Below are positions 27,660 through 37,085 of a stretch of 46,462 nt of DNA, in pieces. The stretch's first letter is position 1. Each line of letters starts with the position of its first letter. The notes beneath the pieces are model-generated. The model was given only the letters and a program-made list of their open reading frames with translations, was not told the origin of the DNA and searched no databases. This stretch comes from Rhodospirillaceae bacterium (GTDB taxonomy: Bacteria; Pseudomonadota; Alphaproteobacteria; Rhodospirillales; Casp-alpha2). Position numbers and translations under genes: made by a program. Location: the NCBI GenBank assembly GCA_018665815.1, contig JABJBP010000055.1, positions 1 to 46,462 on the forward strand. The letters are read 5' to 3'.

Positions 27660-28452
27660 AATTCATCCGTCAGCCATTATTAGCTCGAACGCCGAAATCG
27701 GTGAGGGTGCCGCAATCGGCCCGTACTGCGTTGTCGGCGACGAGGTCATTTTGGACGAAGGCGTTGAATTGCTGTCCCACGTCGTTGTCGAAGGCCGCAC
27801 GCATATTGGCTCAAACACCCGCGTATTTCCATTCTCCTCGCTTGGGCACAACCCGCAGGATCTCAAATACCATGGTGAGCCGTCACGGCTTGAAATCGGA
27901 TGCAACAATATTATCCGCGAGCATGTCACCATGAACCCGGGCACCGAAGGCGGCGGTATGGTCACCCGAATTGGCAACAACTGCCTGTTCATGGTCGGGA
28001 CCCACATCGCCCATGATTGCCTGATTGACGACCACGCCATCATGGTCAACAACGCAACATTAGGCGGGCACGTCGAGGTTGGTGAATTTGCAATTATCGG
28101 CGGACTATCCGCAGTGCATCAATTTGTTCGTATCGGGAAGCACGCCATGGTTGGTGGCATGTCGGGTGTTGAGCATGACGTCATCCCTTACGGCTCGGTA
28201 ATGGGAAACAGAGCACGGCTTTCCGGTCTCAACATAGTCGGTCTCAAGCGGCGCGCATTTTCCCGTGATGATATTCACGAGCTTCGCAAGGCGTACCGGA
28301 TGATCTTTGCTGCGGAGGGGACATTAAACGAACGTCTTGATGATGTTTCCGAGGATTTCGGCACCATCGAGCCCGTCGTTGAGATTATTGACTTCATTCG
28401 CGCTGACTCGTCCCGCGCCATTTGCCAACCCGCGATGGAAGATGCTGCCTAA
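27652..28452 (+). CDS. lpxA: Acyl-ACP--UDP-N-acetylglucosamine O-acyltransferase
   Basis: The 266-residue first enzyme of lipid A synthesis. It is a left-handed beta-helix of hexapeptide repeats from IHPSAIISSNAEIGEGAAIG onward. The catalytic His is in GTHIAHDCLIDDHAIMVNN, about residue 122, equivalent to His125 of E. coli. A C-terminal helical domain (about 190-266) includes GLKRRAFSRDDIHELRKAYR. ATG 27652 overlaps the fabZ end; an in-frame TTG/ATG further up is inside fabZ and is not used. The last 11 bases overlap the next gene. Confidence 0.97.
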   Translation: MSKIHPSAIISSNAEIGEGAAIGPYCVVGDEVILDEGVELLSHVVVEGRTHIGSNTRVFPFSSLGHNPQDLKYHGEPSRLEIGCNNIIREHVTMNPGTEGGGMVTRIGNNCLFMVGTHIAHDCLIDDHAIMVNNATLGGHVEVGEFAIIGGLSAVHQFVRIGKHAMVGGMSGVEHDVIPYGSVMGNRARLSGLNIVGLKRRAFSRDDIHELRKAYRMIFAAEGTLNERLDDVSEDFGTIEPVVEIIDFIRADSSRAICQPAMEDAA

Positions 28453-30466
28453 GCTCGGCATTATAGCCGGCGGCGGCCAACTACCGTCGATCATCATCCA
28501 GCATTGTGTTGAAACAGGGCGCCCGTACTTCATTGTCGCCCTGAAGGGCCAAGCCGATGACGATGCAGTCGGCGCGCACCCCCACATTTGGGTCAGATTG
28601 GGCGCGGCGGGCAAAGCTGTCCGGGAACTCCATGAAAACAAGGTCGCCGAGATCATCCTTGCGGGATCAGTGGAAAAACCAACCGTGGGCGATCTTCGCC
28701 CTGATTTATGGACCGCAAGTTTTCTAGCCAAAGGTGCCTATCATCATGGTGACGACCGGCTCCTGAGTGCGTTGATTGACCACCTTGCGGAGGAAGAGGG
28801 GTTTCGGGTCATTGGCGTCGACACCCTTCTGCCTGACCTGCTAGCACCCGAAGGTTTACTGGGTGAACACGCGCCGACCGATGCAGACTGGTTAGACGTT
28901 CGCCTTGGCGCCGACGCTGCAGCGGAACTTGGCACGATGGATGTCGGTCAGGGTGTTATTGTAGCCAATGGCAAGATATTGGCACGTGAAGACCGATCCG
29001 GTACGGACGCCATGCTGGCCCGACTGGCGCCAACGAACAACACTGGCGGCTTTTTGGTTAAGGTCTCGAAACCGGAGCAAGAGCGACGCGTTGATCTGCC
29101 GACTATCGGGCCGGCAACCGTCAGCGCGGCCGTCAATGCCGGATTACACGGCCTTGCCATTGAAGCGGGCAGTACACTGATCATCGAACGCGAAGAAATG
29201 ATCCGCGCCGCCAATGATGCGGGCCTGATTGTTATTGGGATCGCGCGGAATGATCATACCGTTCATGATACCCCGCCGCCGGTCGCCGCCAATGGTGCTG
29301 GAAGCCCAGTGATTTACATGATCGCTGGCGAGCCGTCCGCCGATCTTCTCGGCGCCAGACTGATGGCCAGCCTGAAAACGGAAACTGGCGGACAGGTCCA
29401 GTTTGAAGGTGTTGGCGGTCCAGCCATGGAGAGCAAAGGTCTGCGAAGCCTGTTTCCGATGGAAGACTTGGCGGTTATGGGGCTAGCGGAAGTCCTGCCA
29501 CGCTTGGCACCTTTGTATCGGCGCCTGCGCCAAACGGTTCACCACGCGCTAGACACGGCACCCGCGGTGATGGTGACGATCGATTCTCCGGATTTCAGTT
29601 TTCGCGTAGCCAGGCGACTGAAAGGCAAAGGCTTTCCGTTGGTACATTTCGTCGCGCCTTCGGTTTGGGCGTGGCGTCCCAAACGTGCGGCAAAAATCGC
29701 TGGGTTTCTTGATCATCTTCTGGCGCTATTACCTTTCGAGCCGCCGTATTTCGAACGAGAAGGGCTGAAGACCACATATGTCGGCCATCCGGTTATCGAA
29801 TCTGGTGCGGCAACGGCCGATGGTAACAAATTTCGTCAAGCCCACGGCATCGCTGCGGACGAAAAAGTACTGATGGTTCTGCCGGGCAGCCGCCAAGGGG
29901 AAGCCCGCCGCCATCTGCCGATTTTCGCCGAAACCGTGGTGGCTCTTTCTCAACAATTTCCGAAACTTCGTATCCTGTCGGTATCGGCGTCACCGACGCA
30001 TGATCTCTTGCAGCGCGCCTATGCCGGCTGGCCAATCCCTGTTGATCTAATTGATAAACCCGCCGACAAGTTTGACGCGTTCGCAGCTGCCGATGTTGCG
30101 CTGGCGGCTTCAGGAACTGTTTCGCTTGAACTGGCCTTATGCGCGACACCTTCGGTTATTGCTTACCGTATGAACCCGCTTACCGCGTGGCTGGCGAAAC
30201 GGCTAGTGAAGGTGAAGTTTGCAAACCTCATCAATTTGATTCTGAATGAACCCGCAGTGCCGGAGTTCTTATTGGAAAATTGTACAGCGGCAAAGATTGC
30301 ACCTGCTGTTGCGCAAATTCTTAGATCACCGGACGAAGGCGCGACACAACGTGACGCCTATGGCCGCGCCTTGAACTTGTTGGGGCAGGGCGAAGAATCG
30401 CCCAGCCGGCGCGCGGCACGCGCCGTCCTAGATGCTATGGCCGGAAACAAGAATGGCACCGTGTAA
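28442..30466 (+). CDS. lpxI-lpxB: Fused UDP-2,3-diacylglucosamine pyrophosphatase (LpxI) and lipid-A-disaccharide synthase (LpxB)
   Basis: One 674-residue open frame carrying two lipid A enzymes. Residues 1 to about 270 are a full LpxI (DUF1009): start MLPKLGIIAGGGQLP, then EIILAGSVEKPTVGDLRPDL, RSGTDAML, and the terminal region TIGPATVSAAVNAGLHGLAI. LpxI hydrolyses UDP-2,3-diacylglucosamine to lipid X. A linker of about 18 residues (HTVHDTPPPVAANGAG) leads at residue 289 (base 29306) into a complete LpxB of about 386 residues: VIYMIAGEPSADLLGARLM, VTIDSPDFSFRVARRLK, VHFVAPSVWAWRPKRAAKI, LLPFEPPYF, YVGHPVIES, LPGSRQGEARRHLP. LpxB joins lipid X to a second UDP-diacylglucosamine. ATG 28442 overlaps the lpxA end by 11 bases; a longer open frame from 28337 reads only through lpxA. 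Both halves look intact. Confidence 0.93.
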   Translation: MLPKLGIIAGGGQLPSIIIQHCVETGRPYFIVALKGQADDDAVGAHPHIWVRLGAAGKAVRELHENKVAEIILAGSVEKPTVGDLRPDLWTASFLAKGAYHHGDDRLLSALIDHLAEEEGFRVIGVDTLLPDLLAPEGLLGEHAPTDADWLDVRLGADAAAELGTMDVGQGVIVANGKILAREDRSGTDAMLARLAPTNNTGGFLVKVSKPEQERRVDLPTIGPATVSAAVNAGLHGLAIEAGSTLIIEREEMIRAANDAGLIVIGIARNDHTVHDTPPPVAANGAGSPVIYMIAGEPSADLLGARLMASLKTETGGQVQFEGVGGPAMESKGLRSLFPMEDLAVMGLAEVLPRLAPLYRRLRQTVHHALDTAPAVMVTIDSPDFSFRVARRLKGKGFPLVHFVAPSVWAWRPKRAAKIAGFLDHLLALLPFEPPYFEREGLKTTYVGHPVIESGAATADGNKFRQAHGIAADEKVLMVLPGSRQGEARRHLPIFAETVVALSQQFPKLRILSVSASPTHDLLQRAYAGWPIPVDLIDKPADKFDAFAAADVALAASGTVSLELALCATPSVIAYRMNPLTAWLAKRLVKVKFANLINLILNEPAVPEFLLENCTAAKIAPAVAQILRSPDEGATQRDAYGRALNLLGQGEESPSRRAARAVLDAMAGNKNGTV

Positions 30467-30480
30467 ACACGGTGCCATTC
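30451..30480. terminator. Perfect 14-bp inverted repeat between convergent lpxI-lpxB and gltA
   Basis: GAATGGCACCGTGT (30451-30464) and ACACGGTGCCATTC (30467-30480) are exact reverse complements with AA at the centre. The left arm encodes the last residues of the fused lipid A protein and the stop TAA spans the centre. It lies 22 bases past the gltA stop on the other strand, where a short T-rich stretch (TTGTTTCC) follows the stem. It is probably a bidirectional terminator. Confidence 0.65.
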
Positions 30481-30502
30481 AATAGCGCCAAATGCGGAAT
30501 AT

Positions 30503-31816
30503 TTAGCGTTCGCCAACCCCAATAAAATCACGCGTTGTTTCACCTGTATAGAGTTGACGGGGCCGGCCGATTTTTTGTGAAGGATCTTCGATCATCTCAT
30601 TCCATTGCGCGACCCAACCGACCGTTCGCGCGACCGCAAAGAGAACGGTAAACAGGCTCGTCGGAATGCCCATCGCTTTGAAGATAATACCAGAATAGAA
30701 ATCGACGTTCGGGTACAGTTTCTTTTCGACGAAATAGTCATCTTCAAGTGCCAGACGCTCCAACGCGACGGCGATATCGAGCAAAGGCTCATCCTTGATT
30801 CCAAGCTCATTGAGCACTTCGTGACAGGTTTCTCGCATGACCTTAGCGCGTGGGTCAAAATTTTTATAGACCCGATGGCCAAAACCCATCAGCCGGAACG
30901 GATCATCCTTGTCTTTTGCTTTTTCGACAAATTTGGCGATATTTTTCGGATGCCCAATTTCTTCAAGCATATTCAGCACTGCTTCATTCGCACCACCATG
31001 CGCGGGGCCCCAGAGCGACGCAATACCCGCGGAAATGCAAGCAAACGGGTTGGCGCCACTTGATCCGGCCAAACGTACGGTGGACGTCGAGGCGTTTTGC
31101 TCATGATCCGCATGCAATATCAAAATTCGGTCCATGGCTTTCGACAGTACCGGATTGACCTCGTACTCCTCGCAAGGGTTCGCATACATCATGTAGAGAA
31201 AGTTTTCTGCATAATTCAGATCATTTCGGGGATACATGAACGGCGCGCCGATAGAGAATTTGTATGCCATCGCCGCAATCGTCGGCATTTTTGCAATCAG
31301 GCGGTAAGACGCGATCATGCGATGTTTTGGATCGGTAATATCCGTACTGTCGTGATAGAAGGCCGAAAGCGCCCCAACGACACCGCACATCACCGCCATG
31401 GGGTGAGCATCGCGACGGAATCCACGGAAAAAGTATATGAGTTGCTCGTGCAACATCGTGTGATAAGTGATGCCGTTTTCAAATTTGGCTTTTTCCTCCG
31501 GTGACGGCAATTCGCCATAGAGCAGCAAGTAGCAGACCTCCGGGAAATCAGAGTGATCGGCTAATTGATCGATCGGATAGCCGCGATAGAGCAGGACGCC
31601 CTTTTCGCCATCGATAAAGGTGATTTTTGACTCGCAACTGCCGGTGGAGGTGTATCCCGGATCATAGGTAAAGCAGTCGGTCTCGGCATAAAGTTTTCGG
31701 ACATCGATGACGTCCGGTCCGTCGCTCCCTGATAGCATAGGCAATTCGTAAGCATCACCAGAGCGATTATCAGTCAACGTAAACGTTGCATTTTTACCAG
31801 AGTCAGTCGCGTTCAT
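30503..31816 (-). CDS. gltA: Citrate synthase
   Basis: A 437-residue type II (hexameric, Gram-negative type) citrate synthase joining oxaloacetate and acetyl-CoA. The N-terminal all-beta domain contains [20 protein letters not shown] and [10 protein letters not shown]. The active-site segments are [37 protein letters not shown], and [18 protein letters not shown] followed by the C-terminal [20 protein letters not shown] 31816 is chosen since GGAGAGGG lies directly before it; the upstream ATG at 31831 is part of that site. gltX lies 89 bases upstream on the same strand and may be cotranscribed. Confidence 0.96.
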   Translation of the reverse strand: MNATDSGKNATFTLTDNRSGDAYELPMLSGSDGPDVIDVRKLYAETDCFTYDPGYTSTGSCESKITFIDGEKGVLLYRGYPIDQLADHSDFPEVCYLLLYGELPSPEEKAKFENGITYHTMLHEQLIYFFRGFRRDAHPMAVMCGVVGALSAFYHDSTDITDPKHRMIASYRLIAKMPTIAAMAYKFSIGAPFMYPRNDLNYAENFLYMMYANPCEEYEVNPVLSKAMDRILILHADHEQNASTSTVRLAGSSGANPFACISAGIASLWGPAHGGANEAVLNMLEEIGHPKNIAKFVEKAKDKDDPFRLMGFGHRVYKNFDPRAKVMRETCHEVLNELGIKDEPLLDIAVALERLALEDDYFVEKKLYPNVDFYSGIIFKAMGIPTSLFTVLFAVARTVGWVAQWNEMIEDPSQKIGRPRQLYTGETTRDFIGVGER

Positions 31817-31904
31817 ATCTACCCTCTCCATATTTCAGCCGGCTTGTTAATTCAGGTGCCAAGATTTGGCGCCGCCGTTTCGTCAATTTTCGATCAACAG
31901 ATGC

Positions 31905-33338
31905 TTATGCATCATCGACCGCGTCACCGAGCCGGCCTAAAGATTCCTCTCGGCCCAAAACAACAAGGACCTCGAATATACTTGGCGAGACAGTTGTCCC
32001 TGTCAGAACGGCGCGTAGAGGCTGAGCGACTTTGCCCATTTTGGTACCAGTCTCTTCGGCAAAGTTTTTGACCCACGCCTCTAAGGCGTCTTCGGTCCAC
32101 TGGTCCAGGGCCGCAAAGCCATCACGAACTGATTGTAACCGATATTGTGCTTCCTCATCGACCAATTTCAACGCTTTGTCGTTCAATTTAATGCGACGTT
32201 CATGCACATAAAGCATGGCGCTTTCAACGAGTTCCGGCACGGTTTTCGCCCGATCTTTAAGCCCTCGCATGCCGCGTTCCAGTCGTTCTTTAAGTGGCTG
32301 CGAGGGTTCCCGGCCGAGTTCGATGGTCAATGCCGGCAAGATCAACTCAACCAGCCTGTGATCGTCACATTGGCGGATATAATTGCCGTTCAATGCCGTC
32401 AGTTTTTCGACATCAAAACGTGCCGGAGATTTCCCGACGTTCTCTAGGCCGAACCAGGAAATAGCTTCATCAGTACTGATAATCTCATCGTCACCGTGGC
32501 TCCAGCCGAGCCGGAGGAGATAATTCGTCAGGGCTTCTGGCAGAAATCCTTGGTCCCGATATGCATCGACGCCCAACGCGCCGTGGCGTTTTGACAACTT
32601 TGCACCATCGGCGCCGTGAATTAGCGGAATATGCGCGAACGCTGGTGTGTCCCAACCAAAAGCATTGAAAAGTTGTTTTTGGCGAAAAGCATTGGTCAGG
32701 TGGTCGTCGCCGCGGATCACATGAGTAATTCCCATATCATGATCATCGACGACAACCGCCAGCATATAGGTCGGGGTGCCGTCGGCGCGCATCAATATCA
32801 TGTCATCAAGCTCGCCGTTGGCGACCCGTACCTTGCCTTGAACCAAATCCTCAATAAGCGTCTCACCATCAGGTGGCGCCTTTAGGCGAACAGCTGGTGC
32901 GACCCCGGCCGGTGCATCCGATGGATCGCGGTCCCGCCAGCGGCCGTCATAGCGCCAACGCTGCCCGTTGGCGCGAGCCTCAGCACGGAGCTCAGCCAAT
33001 TCTTCCGGTGTGCAGTAGCAATTGTATGCGTGGCCATCGGCCAAAAGCTGTTCGACGGCAGCCCGGTGACGCTCGACGCGCGAAAATTGAGATATGGCCT
33101 CACCATCCCAATCCAGCCCCAACCACTGGAGCCCATCGTAAATGGCCTCAACAGCAGCTTCAGTTGATCGCTTGCGATCGGTATCTTCAACGCGGAGGAG
33201 ATATTTTCCACCGTCACCGTGACGGTCGTGATGGCGGGCGAACAGCCAGTTGAATAGGGCCGTGCGGGCACCACCAATGTGTAAAAATCCAGTCGGGGAG
33301 GGCGCGAATCGCGTCACAACGGTCATGAATTTGGGCAT
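31905..33338 (-). CDS. gltX: Glutamate--tRNA ligase
   Basis: A 477-residue class I aminoacyl-tRNA synthetase. The HIGH-type motif is in [20 protein letters not shown]; the KMSKS-type motif is KLSKRHGA (about residue 247). The zinc-like insertion region, [20 protein letters not shown], keeps cysteines. The C-terminal helical anticodon-binding domain is complete. ATG 33338 has GGAG 3 bases upstream (tight); an in-frame ATG at 33326 ([10 protein letters not shown]) is the alternative. A perfect FNR-type box lies about 110 bases upstream. Alphaproteobacteria often carry two GltX paralogues, so whether this one also charges tRNA-Gln cannot be told. Confidence 0.95.
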   Translation of the reverse strand: MPKFMTVVTRFAPSPTGFLHIGGARTALFNWLFARHHDRHGDGGKYLLRVEDTDRKRSTEAAVEAIYDGLQWLGLDWDGEAISQFSRVERHRAAVEQLLADGHAYNCYCTPEELAELRAEARANGQRWRYDGRWRDRDPSDAPAGVAPAVRLKAPPDGETLIEDLVQGKVRVANGELDDMILMRADGTPTYMLAVVVDDHDMGITHVIRGDDHLTNAFRQKQLFNAFGWDTPAFAHIPLIHGADGAKLSKRHGALGVDAYRDQGFLPEALTNYLLRLGWSHGDDEIISTDEAISWFGLENVGKSPARFDVEKLTALNGNYIRQCDDHRLVELILPALTIELGREPSQPLKERLERGMRGLKDRAKTVPELVESAMLYVHERRIKLNDKALKLVDEEAQYRLQSVRDGFAALDQWTEDALEAWVKNFAEETGTKMGKVAQPLRAVLTGTTVSPSIFEVLVVLGREESLGRLGDAVDDA

Positions 33339-33445
33339 TTGCTCCAGTAATTCGGTCTCAGCGAAGGTTGTTTAGCACATATTCTTCGCACTTGCAGCAA
33401 CGGCGTTGAATTTTCTATGAAGTTCATCAAATAATTTTTAACCTA

Positions 33446-33459
33446 TTGATTTACATCAA
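33446..33459. promoter_or_regulatory. Perfect FNR/FixK-type box between gltX and a lipoprotein gene
   Basis: TTGAT-TTAC-ATCAA is an exact match to the TTGAT-N4-ATCAA consensus of FNR, Anr and FixK. It lies in an AT-rich 270-base divergent region, 108 bases from the gltX start and 150 from the lipoprotein start. This suggests oxygen- or redox-dependent control of one or both. No fnr gene is in the window. Confidence 0.6.
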
Positions 33460-33608
33460 TTTTATTTACGGCTTTGCGATGGATTTCACTCGCATCCTGG
33501 ATAAATGTGGACAACGCGCAGAGAGAAGACGGTTGCGGAGCAATCACCGATAAGTAAACTAAGCTGAACGCGCGCCGTAAAATCGGCGGGTGCGAGTAGG
33601 GGTCCGCG

Positions 33609-34139
33609 ATGAAATTCCAATGGTTGGCTGTCGGCCTGACAGGGATGATGCTCTCAGGTTGCCTTGCGGTGACGGATGGCGCATATAAATTCGTTGAAGG
33701 CGCCGACACTTACCCTAATTTCAAAAACCCCAATTCCAAATGCAATTCTGTCGGCGCTGACGTTGCGAAGAAGGCAAACTGGCAGGACGCCGAAGTCCTG
33801 GAAGAAGAAATTCGTGACGAAATCTATCAGTCGGGTTTGTTGTACATGGTGCAAAATAAACCCTATGTCATTAGGATCACTAATAACGACGATACCGTGC
33901 GTTTCTTCCGCGCACCCGGCCTGCTTCGAGGTGCCGCCATTCTAAAAACCGTCTACAACGGAAAATCCGCTGATACGCCGTGCATGCGCGGCGTTGCAAT
34001 AGGGCCGGGAAAGACAGCGGAAATTCATCTTGTTCCCTTAGAAGCCGGCGGTTTTGATTTCCACGAAACCGCATTTTGGTTCCCCCATGTCACCGAATTC
34101 ACCACCAACGGCTCAGTGGGTTTCGCCTACGTCCAATAA
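33609..34139 (+). CDS. Cupredoxin-like lipoprotein of unknown function
   Basis: A 176-residue predicted lipoprotein. The signal peptide MKFQWLAVGLTGMMLSGC ends in a lipobox (LSGC) with Cys18 as the lipidated residue. After a charged segment, residues about 80-176 look like a cupredoxin fold: KPYVIRITNNDDTVRFFRAP, then GVAIGPGKTAEIHLVPLEAG, then GFDFHETAF. In copper-binding relatives the NDD segment is followed by His and the C-terminal loop carries Cys-His-Met; here the matching positions lack a clear blue-copper set, though His152 and His160 remain. Cys45 and Cys125 could form a disulfide. TAGGGG (33597-33602) sits 6 bases before the ATG. It may sit in the outer or inner membrane; the role is unknown. 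Confidence 0.75.
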   Translation: MKFQWLAVGLTGMMLSGCLAVTDGAYKFVEGADTYPNFKNPNSKCNSVGADVAKKANWQDAEVLEEEIRDEIYQSGLLYMVQNKPYVIRITNNDDTVRFFRAPGLLRGAAILKTVYNGKSADTPCMRGVAIGPGKTAEIHLVPLEAGGFDFHETAFWFPHVTEFTTNGSVGFAYVQ

Positions 34140-34194
34140 TTGATCGTGGTCCAATCCTGGACCTCGGACATCACCTCCACCTACACTCGTTCGG

Positions 34195-36012
34195 ATGGAC
34201 GCATTACGGCAATATTTGGTCGCCGAGCGCGATCGCCGAATACTGTGGGTTCCGGTCATCTTCGCGATGGGTATCGGCTGCTATTTTGGCCTCCGCTGGG
34301 AGCCGCATTGGGCAACCGGACCTGCTGCAATGCTGGCAAGTGCTCTGGTATTTGCCTTTTTCCGTCGCGCATCGAATTGGCCTTTCGGTCCACTCGTTGC
34401 ATTTCTCGCAGCGATGATATGCGTCGGGGCGGCCGGTGTATCTGCCGCGCAATGGCGAACCATCACCGTCGATACGGCGATGTTAAGCAAAAAACCCGGC
34501 CCAGGGGTGCTTAGTGCACGCATAGTTCAAGTTGAAACCTTTCCCGATAGCAGCCGACTTACCTTGGAACGACCGGTGATCAGCCGACTTTCCCGTCATG
34601 CAACGCCCGACAGAGTGCGCGTGAGATTGCGCGGCAAGCAACCCAACTTCCACCCTGGCGATTGGATCGAGGTTCGCGCCAATCTGTCACCACCGCCACC
34701 GCCGGCCACATTTGATTTCCAGCGTCACTCATATTTTCAAGGTATCGGTGCCGTAGGGTTCGCCTTGGGCCCGGCGCGGGTAACCGGAGGAAACGTCGCT
34801 CTCGGTGGTTTCCAGCCCGGCATTGCGGTCGCCCGTATCCGAACCGCCGTTACCGAACAGATCAAGGCAGCATTGCCCGGCCGCTTAGGCGGCGTCGCAG
34901 CCGCATTGATGACTGGGGAACGGAGCGCCGTCCCCGCTGACGTCCTGAATGCCATGCACGATTCCGGCTTAGCACACCTGCTGGCAATTTCCGGCCTGCA
35001 CATTGGTCTTGTGGCCGGCATATTATTTACTGTCGTTCGCGCTGTATTGGCGTTGGTGGCCCCAATCGCTCTACGGTTTTCCATTAAAAAATGGGCCGCA
35101 GTGACAGCAATGATCGCGGCTTTTGCCTACGCCGTTATGGCCGGTGCGACATTGCCGACGCAACGCGCATTTTTAATGATTGCCCTAGCCTTGATTGGTG
35201 TTCTGCTTGACCGGCGAGGGCTATCGCTCAGATCCGTTGCGTGGGCCGCCATGGTGATTTTGGTCATTCAACCCGAAAGCGTTCTGGGTGCCAGTTTTCA
35301 GATGTCCTTCGCCGCAGTCATTGCGCTTATCGCGGGATACGAATACCTGAGTGAACGCCGCGCCTATGGCGATGGCGATGGCTGGAACAGGCATTCGGGA
35401 TGGTGGCAACCGAGCCTGCGCTATCTCGCCGGCATTGCTATCACGACATTGATTGCCGGTGCCGCGACGGCGCCGTTTGCGGTCTTTCATTTCAACCGGT
35501 TTGCAGATTACGGATTAATTGCCAACCTGATCGAGGTACCACTCACTGGGCTTTGGGTAATGCCTTCGGCCATGCTTGCCTTTTTGCTGATGCCTTTCGG
35601 CGCCGAGGCTTGGGCTTTAGCGCCGATGGGATGGGGATTGGAGTTGGTCATTCAGTCGGCTAAAGCCGTCGCCGCGTGGCCGGGTGCCGTAACCCTGATG
35701 CCGGCCATGCCTGTTTGGGGTCTGGTGCTGATTTCGCTCGGCGGGCTTTGGTTATGTTTGTGGCGCCGGGTCTGGCGGTTGTGGGGATTGGCGGTGATAG
35801 CGGCCGGATTCAGCGCGATGATCTGGGTGGAACCACCACAAATACTCATCGACGGCGCGGGTAGGGTACTCGCAATCAAGGCCGACGACGGCCGGATGCT
35901 GGTGTCGCAACGACGCCGCGGTCGCTTTCAGCAGGAAATTTGGGCCCGCCTCAGCGGTCTTGAGCATCGCCCCGGCATCAGGACGCAGTGCCGACGGCAG
36001 ACTGAATTGTGA
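34195..36012 (+). CDS. comEC: ComEC/Rec2 family DNA uptake membrane protein, frameshifted near its C-terminus
   Basis: A 605-residue frame for the channel that moves single-stranded DNA across the inner membrane during transformation. The N-terminal helices and OB-like domain (about 1-200, with DRVRVRLRGKQPNFHPGDWI) are followed by the Competence domain: ALMTGERSAVPADVLNAMHD, SGLAHLLAISGLHIGLVAGI, and GATLPTQRAFLMI. The C-terminal part, GRVLAIKADDGRMLVSQRRR, is typical of alphaproteobacterial ComEC, which lack the metallo-beta-lactamase domain. From about base 35970 the family similarity continues in another frame to 36316. The window's frame ends early with unrelated residues. No good ribosome binding site precedes ATG 34195. 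Confidence 0.85.
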   Translation: MDALRQYLVAERDRRILWVPVIFAMGIGCYFGLRWEPHWATGPAAMLASALVFAFFRRASNWPFGPLVAFLAAMICVGAAGVSAAQWRTITVDTAMLSKKPGPGVLSARIVQVETFPDSSRLTLERPVISRLSRHATPDRVRVRLRGKQPNFHPGDWIEVRANLSPPPPPATFDFQRHSYFQGIGAVGFALGPARVTGGNVALGGFQPGIAVARIRTAVTEQIKAALPGRLGGVAAALMTGERSAVPADVLNAMHDSGLAHLLAISGLHIGLVAGILFTVVRAVLALVAPIALRFSIKKWAAVTAMIAAFAYAVMAGATLPTQRAFLMIALALIGVLLDRRGLSLRSVAWAAMVILVIQPESVLGASFQMSFAAVIALIAGYEYLSERRAYGDGDGWNRHSGWWQPSLRYLAGIAITTLIAGAATAPFAVFHFNRFADYGLIANLIEVPLTGLWVMPSAMLAFLLMPFGAEAWALAPMGWGLELVIQSAKAVAAWPGAVTLMPAMPVWGLVLISLGGLWLCLWRRVWRLWGLAVIAAGFSAMIWVEPPQILIDGAGRVLAIKADDGRMLVSQRRRGRFQQEIWARLSGLEHRPGIRTQCRRQTEL

Positions 36013-36316
36013 TGTCGAAAGTTGCCTATATCAGGCAAGCGGGCTGACCGCATCGCTGACCCGCAGCGAAAGCGCATTTGATGAAGACTGCTGGATCGCC
36101 GACATCATTGTCAGCATGAGCCCACTACGCAAGCGGTGCCCATCAGCGAAAGTGATTGACCGTTATGACCTTTGGCGCCTCGGCGGACATGCAATCTGGA
36201 TGTCAAACGCCGGAATCCGCATCGAAACCGTCAACGGCTATCGAGGCGAGCGGCCCTGGGTCCCAAAAAAGGCGAGCGCCAAAAAGCAGAATCCAACACC
36301 GATGAATAAGAAGTAA
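35960..36316 (+). pseudogene. comEC: Displaced C-terminal part of comEC (out of frame)
   Basis: The frame that is open here reads ADGRLNCDVESCLYQASG and then CPSAKVIDRYDLWRLGGHAI followed by RGERPWVPKK. This is the expected end of alphaproteobacterial ComEC (a DRFDLWR-type motif and RPW close to the terminus). Removing one C from the run of four at 35970-35973 joins it perfectly to the upstream frame as LEHRPASGRSADGRLN. The restored protein would be about 706 residues. It is not an independent gene. Confidence 0.8.
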
Positions 36317-36362
36317 GCCCCACACCCAAATCATTTGAGCGCAGCCCTACAGTGCGGCCACC

Positions 36363-37085
36363 TCAATAGTTGCGCATCAACCCGACTAAACGACCTTGAA
36401 TTTTCACCTGGTCGGGGCCGAAGATGCGGGTCTCAAACTCTTTATTGGCGGGCTCCAGAGCAATCGAATCGCCCTTGCGGCGCAAGCGTTTCAGCGTCAC
36501 CTCGGCATTCTCAACAAGGGCCACGATGATTGTGCCGTTATTCGCCGTCTCAGAGCGCTCAATAATCACCGTGTCGCCATCATGTATGCCAGCGTCAATC
36601 ATCGATTCACCCTCGACCTCCAGCGCATAGTGTTCCGATTCCGAGCTCAACATGCCGGCTGGCACATCAACGGTGAGAGACGTGTCACGAAAGGCTTCAA
36701 TCGGCGTACCCGCGGCGATGCGGCCATACAACGGCAATTGCAACGCTTCGGAATCAGCGGCAACAGCGGCGCCCGGCAAATTGAAATCGCTCTTAAAGCC
36801 CCCCGGAATGACATTCGGCGTAAAACCTGATTTTCGTTTCAGCGGAACAGCCGGCGTCTGGCCGTCCATATTCTCCGGTAGTTTCAGCACTTCCAATGCC
36901 CGCGCCCGATGCGGCAGACGGCGGATAAACCCGCGCTCCTCCAACCCCGTAATAAGCCGGTGAATACCGGATTTAGATTTGAGATCGAGCGCCGCTTTCA
37001 TTTCATCGTAGGACGGCGAAATTCCCGTATCACGTAAGGTTTTGTCGATAAAGGTGAGAAGTTCATATTGTTTTCGGGTCAGCAT
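36363..37085 (-). CDS. lexA: LexA repressor
   Basis: A 240-residue SOS repressor. The winged helix N-terminal domain (1 to about 65) starts [20 protein letters not shown] with the recognition segment [21 protein letters not shown] long linker is typical of alphaproteobacterial LexA. The self-cleavage site is Ala125-Gly126 in [11 protein letters not shown], and the catalytic pair is Ser161 (GESM) and Lys199 (VTLKR). A perfect GTTC-N7-GTTC operator lies upstream at 37243-37257, so it represses itself. Convergent with comEC. Confidence 0.96.
   Translation of the reverse strand: MLTRKQYELLTFIDKTLRDTGISPSYDEMKAALDLKSKSGIHRLITGLEERGFIRRLPHRARALEVLKLPENMDGQTPAVPLKRKSGFTPNVIPGGFKSDFNLPGAAVAADSEALQLPLYGRIAAGTPIEAFRDTSLTVDVPAGMLSSESEHYALEVEGESMIDAGIHDGDTVIIERSETANNGTIIVALVENAEVTLKRLRRKGDSIALEPANKEFETRIFGPDQVKIQGRLVGLMRNY

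Noticed and set aside
28337-28441. Extension of the LpxI-LpxB frame by 35 residues into lpxA.
   Set aside because: It lies fully inside lpxA, has no family similarity, and the LpxI start MLPKLGIIAGGGQLP is at 28442.
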